Assembly: GCA_028291125.1 (NCBI GenBank)
Contig: JAQGIN010000025.1
Span: 1 to 9,976 of the forward strand
DNA from: Caulobacter sp.
Lineage (GTDB): Bacteria > Pseudomonadota > Alphaproteobacteria > Caulobacterales > Caulobacteraceae
DNA: 9,976 nt
Reading direction: 5' to 3'
A program made the translations under genes and the position numbers. Below are positions 6,738-9,976 of this stretch, piece by piece. The notes beneath the pieces are model-generated. The model saw only the letters and a list, made by a program, of their open reading frames with translations, had not been told where the DNA came from and ran no database searches. Position 1 is the first letter of the stretch; each line of letters opens with the position of its first letter.

Positions 6738-8122
6738 CAAAAGCCTCCGGGCGGATGGGCGGCGACCACGCCGGCGCGTTCGAGCCGCAGGGCCGCGCCC
6801 AGGGCCAGGTCCTCGCGCCAGGCCGGGGCGATGATCTGCACGCCGATCGGCAGTTGGCCGGGGCGGTTCAGCGGCGCGGCCACCACCGGCAGGCCGACAT
6901 AGCTGATCGGCTGGGTATAGGCGCCCAGGGTCTTGCGCACCGACACCTCTTCCCCGCCCATGGTCATGGTCGCCTGGCCGATCCCGGGGGCGGGGCAGGG
7001 CGTGGCCGGGGCCAGCAGGATGTCGACGTCCCTGAACAGGGCGGCGACGGCGTCGCGAAACAGCGGGCGGTAGCGGTGGGCGGCCTCGGCGACCGCGTCG
7101 GGCAGCAGGGCTCCGGCCAGCAGCCGGTCGCGGACGGCGGGATCGAAGTCCAGCGGCCGCGCCCGCAGGTCGGCGGCGTGCAGGCGGGCGCCTTCATAGG
7201 CTGTCAGGGCGAAGGCCGCCGCCCGCGCCGTGGCGGCGCCGGGCAGGTCGACCGGGCAGGCGTCCAGCGCTCCGGCCACCTCGGCCAAGGCCGCCAAGGC
7301 CTCGGGGAACGCCCCTTGCGTGAACCAGCCGCCCAGCACCCCGACCCGCAGCGGCCCGTCGGCCACGGCACGCAGCCGCGCCGCGACCGGCTCGGCGGCG
7401 CGGTCGCACAGGGCGTCGGCGGCGTCGGAGCCCTGCATCGCGTCATAAGCGGCGGCCAGGTCGTCGACGGTGCGGGCGAACAGGCCGGCATGGTCGAGGC
7501 TGTGGACGAACGGATAGACGCCCTGGCGCGACAGCCGGCCCAGGGTGGGCTTGAGGCCATAGACGCCGCATAGGCTGGCCGGCACGCGGATCGAGCCGTT
7601 GGTGTCCGAGCCCAGGGTCAGCGGAACCAGCCCCGCCGCCACCGCCGCCGCCGAGCCGCCGGACGAGCCGCCGGCGATGCGGCTCAGATCGTGCGGATTG
7701 TGGGTCGGGCCATCGTGGGCGTTCTCGGTGCTGAAGCCATAGGCGAACTCGTCCATGTTCAGCGCCCCGACGAGCACGGCCCCGGCCGCCTTCAGCCGGG
7801 CGATCAGGGTGGCGTCGGCGGTGGCCGGGGCCGCGCCACGGCGGATCTTCGACCCGGCCAGGGTGGTGAGGCCTTCGACATCGAACAGGTTCTTCACCGC
7901 GAACGGAACGCCGGCCAGCGGCCCGAGCGGCCGGCCGGCGGCGCGGTCGGCGTCGACACGGTCGGCGGCGGCCAGGGCGCCGGCGTCGAACACGGCGGTG
8001 AAGGCGTTGAGGGCCGGATTGGCGGCGGTGATCCGCGCCAAGGTCTGCTCGGCCACCGCGCGGGCCGAGACGTCGCCATCGCGCACCTGGGCGGCGATCC
8101 GCAGGGCGGTGGGAAAGCTCAT
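6737..8122 (-). CDS. hpxY: AtzE-family amidase (amidase signature enzyme), HpxY type
   Basis: This 461-residue amidase signature enzyme hydrolyses a C-N amide bond with a Ser-cisSer-Lys triad. The visible candidates are Lys77 in FAVKNLFD, Ser153 in GGSSGGSAAA, and the nucleophile Ser177 in GSDTNGSIRVPAS. The Asn in SDTNGS, where most amidases have Gly, is typical of the AtzE group. In Pseudomonas ADP, AtzE hydrolyses 1-carboxybiuret and needs the small partner AtzG. Here the partner gene (hpxX) lies directly upstream and overlaps by 4 bases (ATGA), and hpxZ follows with a 1-base overlap. This X-Y-Z order matches the Klebsiella hpx cluster, so an oxalurate- or ureido-type substrate is plausible, although sequence alone does not fix it. 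The length is normal and nothing appears broken. Alternatives are a GatA-type or allophanate hydrolase-like amidase, less likely given the neighbours. The ribosome binding site is weak, so translation may depend on coupling to hpxX. Confidence 0.9.
   Translation of the reverse strand: MSFPTALRIAAQVRDGDVSARAVAEQTLARITAANPALNAFTAVFDAGALAAADRVDADRAAGRPLGPLAGVPFAVKNLFDVEGLTTLAGSKIRRGAAPATADATLIARLKAAGAVLVGALNMDEFAYGFSTENAHDGPTHNPHDLSRIAGGSSGGSAAAVAAGLVPLTLGSDTNGSIRVPASLCGVYGLKPTLGRLSRQGVYPFVHSLDHAGLFARTVDDLAAAYDAMQGSDAADALCDRAAEPVAARLRAVADGPLRVGVLGGWFTQGAFPEALAALAEVAGALDACPVDLPGAATARAAAFALTAYEGARLHAADLRARPLDFDPAVRDRLLAGALLPDAVAEAAHRYRPLFRDAVAALFRDVDILLAPATPCPAPGIGQATMTMGGEEVSVRKTLGAYTQPISYVGLPVVAAPLNRPGQLPIGVQIIAPAWREDLALGAALRLERAGVVAAHPPGGF
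6744..6748 (-). promoter_or_regulatory. Ribosome binding site of hpxZ
   Basis: GGAGG on the minus strand, inside the end of hpxY, sits 6 bases before the ATG at 6737. It would be only 3 bases from the alternative TTG at 6740, so it favours the ATG. Confidence 0.65.
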
Positions 8123-8349
8123 GGCCGGAACGGTGGGGTCGGGCCGCCATCGGCCCCAGTGGCGAGGGGGGCGGCGAGGGCGGCGGCAACCAGGGCGGTC
8201 TGGGTCCGCAGCAGGGCGAGGTTGTCGAACACCCCGGCCTGGACCGTGGCCGGCAGAGCCAGGCCGACGGCCTCGGCGCGGGCCTGGCCATAGGCCGCGA
8301 TCGCCGCGTCCGGCGTGGCCAGGAAGGTCTCGAGATCTCGGCTGCTCAT
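8119..8349 (-). CDS. hpxX: Small AtzG-like / DUF4089 protein, HpxX type (amidase partner)
   Basis: This 76-residue, mostly helical, Ala/Leu-rich protein resembles the DUF4089/AtzG family. These are small GatC-like subunits that bind and stabilise an AtzE-type amidase. The diagnostic segment is roughly residues 19-52, with the pattern GLALPATVQAGVFDNLALL typical of the family. The C-terminal dozen residues are Gly/Pro-rich and probably flexible. It is the first gene of a coupled unit, and its stop overlaps the start of the amidase gene by 4 bases (ATGA). Together with that amidase and the AtzH-like gene it reproduces the hpxX-hpxY-hpxZ order of Klebsiella. The start at 8349 has a GGAGG-type element 11 bases upstream, slightly farther than ideal. 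An AT-rich palindrome only 19 bases upstream of the start may control the unit. The family call rests on a short sequence, but its position strongly supports it. Confidence 0.83.
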   Translation of the reverse strand: MSSRDLETFLATPDAAIAAYGQARAEAVGLALPATVQAGVFDNLALLRTQTALVAAALAAPLATGADGGPTPPFRP

Positions 8350-8367
8350 CGCGGGCCCACCCTCCCT

Positions 8368-8383
8368 AAGTAAGAAAATACTT
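8368..8383. promoter_or_regulatory. Candidate operator: AT-rich palindrome in the divergent hpxX/formamidase gap
   Basis: AAGTA-AGAAAA-TACTT is a perfect 5-base inverted repeat with a 6-base spacer. It lies in an AT-rich island (about 8367-8388) within otherwise very GC-rich DNA. It ends 19 bases before the hpxX start codon and lies 191 bases before the formamidase start. The symmetry and position suit a repressor or activator site overlapping the hpxX promoter. The binding protein is unknown. I could not assign -35/-10 boxes with confidence. Confidence 0.45.
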
Positions 8384-8463
8384 CATATCGCGCGACGTCC
8401 GGCGCCGCTAGGCTGGGCCTCGCCTGGTCGACCGAACCGGCGATCTGCCCGGAACGGCGCAAT

Positions 8464-8486
8464 CGGCGCCCGACGGACGGGCGCCG
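8464..8486 (+). other. Strong GC hairpin upstream of the formamidase gene
   Basis: CGGCGCCCG (8464-8472) pairs perfectly with CGGGCGCCG (8478-8486) around the loop ACGGA, 88 bases before the formamidase start. There is no T tract on either strand, so it is not an evident intrinsic terminator. It could be a leader structure in the formamidase mRNA or a chance GC palindrome. The rest of the divergent gap (8350-8574) shows no further gene. Confidence 0.5.
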
Positions 8487-8574
8487 GGGCGAAACTCGGC
8501 CGCGGCGACGCCGCCCAGGCCCATCCTAGGCCGGGGCCGGCCGAAGATGTCCACCCGCTTTCCAGGTTCGCGCC

Positions 8575-9522
8575 ATGCTCCACCGCCTCGCCTCCACCCC
8601 GAAGACCGTCCGCTTCGGCATGTTCGACGCCGCCTTCGATCCGGTGCTGACCGTCCGGTCCGGCGACACGGTGGTGTTCGACTGCGTCTCGGGCGGACCA
8701 GAGGTGATGCCCGGACCGGAGTCCGGCCTGGCCATCCCGCCGGCCCTGCAGGCGATCCACGACGCCAGGCTGGAACGGATCGGCCCGCACATCCTCACCG
8801 GCCCGGTGGCGATCGCCGGGGCCGAGCCGGGCGACACCCTGGAGGTGCGCATCGAGGCGGTCGAGCCCAACAACGACTGGGGCTATTGCGCCGTGCGGCC
8901 GCTGGCCGGCACCCTGCCGGAGGACTTCGCCGAGCGTTATGTCAGCCACATCGCCGTCGACCGCGCCGCCGGAACCTGCAAGCCCAGCTGGGGTCCGACC
9001 CTGCCGCTGCGACCGTTCTTCGGCACCATGGGCGTCGCCCCGCCGGCCCGCTACGGCCGGCTGTCCAGCCGCGAGCCGCGCGAGCACGGCGGCAATATGG
9101 ACAACAAGGAGCTGACCGCCGGGGCCACCCTGTTCCTGCCGGTCTGGGTTGCCGGGGCCAACTTCTCGGTCGGCGACGGCCACGGCCGCCAGGGCGACGG
9201 CGAGGTCTGCGTCAACGCCCTGGAGATGGGCCTGACCGGGACCTTCACCCTGCTGCTGCACAAGGCCGCCGAGGTTGGAACGCTGACCTGGCCGCGGGCC
9301 GAGACCGCGGCCCACTACATCATCATGGGCTTCCACGAGGATCTCGACCTGGCGATGAAACAGGCCCTGCGCGGCATGATCGACTTCATCGTCGCCCGCA
9401 GCGCCCTGACCCGTGTGCAGGCCTATCAATTCTGCTCGCTGGCCGTGGACTTCCGCGTCACCCAGACGGTGAACGGCGAGAAGGGGGTCCACGGGATGCT
9501 GGAGAAGGGCGTGTTGTTCTGA
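8575..9522 (+). CDS. Acetamidase/formamidase family protein (FmdA/AmdA)
   Basis: This 315-residue protein belongs to the FmdA/AmdA family of metal-dependent cytoplasmic amidases, which release ammonia from short amides such as formamide or acetamide. Family segments in order are GPHILTGPVAIAGAEPGDTLEV (70-91), PFFGTMGVAP (147-156), GGNMDNKEL (172-180), the likely metal-site region FLPVWVAGANFSVGDGHGRQGDGE (187-210), and a C-terminal helical part ending at residue 315. The ATG at 8575 has only a weak purine stretch (AGG) upstream. The gene is divergent from the hpxX-hpxY-hpxZ unit, which suggests related use: it could remove ammonia from a small amide formed late in purine breakdown, such as oxamate or formamide. 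That substrate assignment is inference. A palindromic repeat follows the stop. The catalytic substrate class cannot be separated from sequence alone (formamidase versus acetamidase). Confidence 0.92.
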   Translation: MLHRLASTPKTVRFGMFDAAFDPVLTVRSGDTVVFDCVSGGPEVMPGPESGLAIPPALQAIHDARLERIGPHILTGPVAIAGAEPGDTLEVRIEAVEPNNDWGYCAVRPLAGTLPEDFAERYVSHIAVDRAAGTCKPSWGPTLPLRPFFGTMGVAPPARYGRLSSREPREHGGNMDNKELTAGATLFLPVWVAGANFSVGDGHGRQGDGEVCVNALEMGLTGTFTLLLHKAAEVGTLTWPRAETAAHYIIMGFHEDLDLAMKQALRGMIDFIVARSALTRVQAYQFCSLAVDFRVTQTVNGEKGVHGMLEKGVLF

Positions 9523-9557
9523 GGCCGGGGCTCTACTGAACTCGCCTTCATAAAGCT

Positions 9558-9693
9558 CCGTCTTCCCGGGCCTTGTGCCCGGGATCCATGTGTCCGCCGC
9601 AAGGGCGGGGATGGACGACGGCGTGCGCCGCCGTCGCGGCGCCTCCCGCGCGAATTGAACGATGGATCCCGGGCGCCAGGCTCGGGAAGACGG
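9558..9693. repeat. Large palindromic intergenic element with 32-base inverted ends
   Basis: The left end (9558-9589) and the reverse complement of the right end (9662-9693) agree at 29 of 32 bases, sharing CCGTCTTCCCG and GCCCGGGATCCAT. Each end can itself fold; on the left, CCCGGGC (9565-9571) pairs with GCCCGGG (9577-9583). The centre holds another perfect 7-base stem, GACGGCG/CGCCGTC (9617-9623 and 9629-9635). The element fills the convergent gap between the formamidase gene and the TetR-family gene and may serve as a bidirectional terminator. The terminal inverted repeats and lack of coding capacity also fit a small non-autonomous mobile or REP-pair element. No flanking target duplication is evident. 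Confidence 0.7.
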
Positions 9694-9717
9694 GTAAATT
9701 ATAGGCCCGTTCGCCGC

Positions 9718-9976
9718 TTAAACAGCCCTCGGCTCGGTGGTCAGATACGCCGCCAGCATGTCCTCGGCGTGCTTCAGTCGGGCCTGGCGCCACGCGGCCT
9801 TGCTCATGTCGGTGTCCAGCGTCACCGACAGCGCATAGCCGGCCCCCCGGTGGAAGCGGCTGAGGGCGGCGATGGTGACGTACAGCTGGATCGGGTCGAG
9901 GCCGTCGCGGAACAGGCCCTGGGCGCGGCCGCTGGCGATTAGCCGCTCGATGGTCCGGCGCAGCGGAAAGGCGGTC
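9718..9976 (-). CDS. TetR/AcrR-family transcriptional regulator, C-terminal ligand-binding end (truncated by window edge)
   Basis: The minus-strand frame entering from the right edge ends with TAA at 9720-9718 and gives the last 85 residues of a protein whose start lies outside the window. The segment ERLIASGRAQGLFRDGLDP, followed by QLYVTIAALSRFH, is typical of the helical C-terminal dimerisation/ligand domain of many TetR-family regulators. The final KHAEDMLAAYL helix ends the fold. The helix-turn-helix DNA-binding domain is not in view, so target and ligand cannot be judged. It converges on the formamidase gene across a palindromic repeat and is not divergent from it. Regulation of the neighbouring catabolic genes is possible but not shown. 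The family call depends on the C-terminal domain only. Confidence 0.8.
   Translation of the reverse strand, partial: TAFPLRRTIERLIASGRAQGLFRDGLDPIQLYVTIAALSRFHRGAGYALSVTLDTDMSKAAWRQARLKHAEDMLAAYLTTEPRAV

Noticed and set aside
8383..9492. A 369-residue minus-strand frame opposite the formamidase gene
   Set aside because: It runs antisense to a complete FmdA/AmdA-family gene and through the divergent promoter gap; its composition is that of a GC shadow.
9548..9942. Small open frames over the right-hand repeat and TetR region
   Set aside because: They overlap the palindromic element or the TetR-family coding frame. The minus-strand frame ending at 9718 matches a known TetR C-terminal domain, and these do not.

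Overview
The window is very GC-rich, with strong third-position GC in every gene and long spurious open frames on the opposite strands. The gene families (a TonB-dependent receptor with a Caulobacter-type plug, an xdhB-xdhC-guaD run, GC-rich palindromic intergenic repeats) suggest an alphaproteobacterium, most likely of the Caulobacteraceae (Caulobacter/Phenylobacterium type). That placement is inferred from gene style, not from a marker gene.

Layout. Positions 1-2681 (+) hold the end of a purine oxidation operon: the C-terminus of the xanthine dehydrogenase molybdenum subunit (xdhB), xdhC and guaD, all overlapping by 8-14 bases. A palindromic repeat (2691-2800) fills the convergent gap. On the minus strand, read from 8349 leftward, come hpxX (AtzG/DUF4089-like), hpxY (AtzE-family amidase) and hpxZ (AtzH/DUF3225-like) as a tightly coupled unit, then a TonB-dependent receptor (6123-3952), then a nucleoside hydrolase (3771-2809). 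Divergent from hpxX, across a 225-base gap with an AT-rich palindrome and a strong hairpin, lies an acetamidase/formamidase gene (8575-9522, +). A second large palindromic element (9558-9693) separates it from the C-terminal end of a TetR-family regulator that runs off the right edge (9718-9976, -).

How the genes fit together. The receptor may bring a purine-related solute across the outer membrane. Nucleoside hydrolase would release bases from ribonucleosides, guanine deaminase would turn guanine into xanthine, and xanthine dehydrogenase (matured by XdhC) would turn hypoxanthine/xanthine into urate. HpxXYZ-type proteins are associated with oxalurate, a late product of the urate/allantoin route, and the formamidase-family enzyme could release the last ammonia from a small amide. 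The steps from urate to oxalurate are not in the window. Apart from the families themselves, the pathway role is inference from neighbourhood. I found no RNA genes, CRISPR arrays, phage genes or insertion sequences. No gap between genes exceeds 300 bases.
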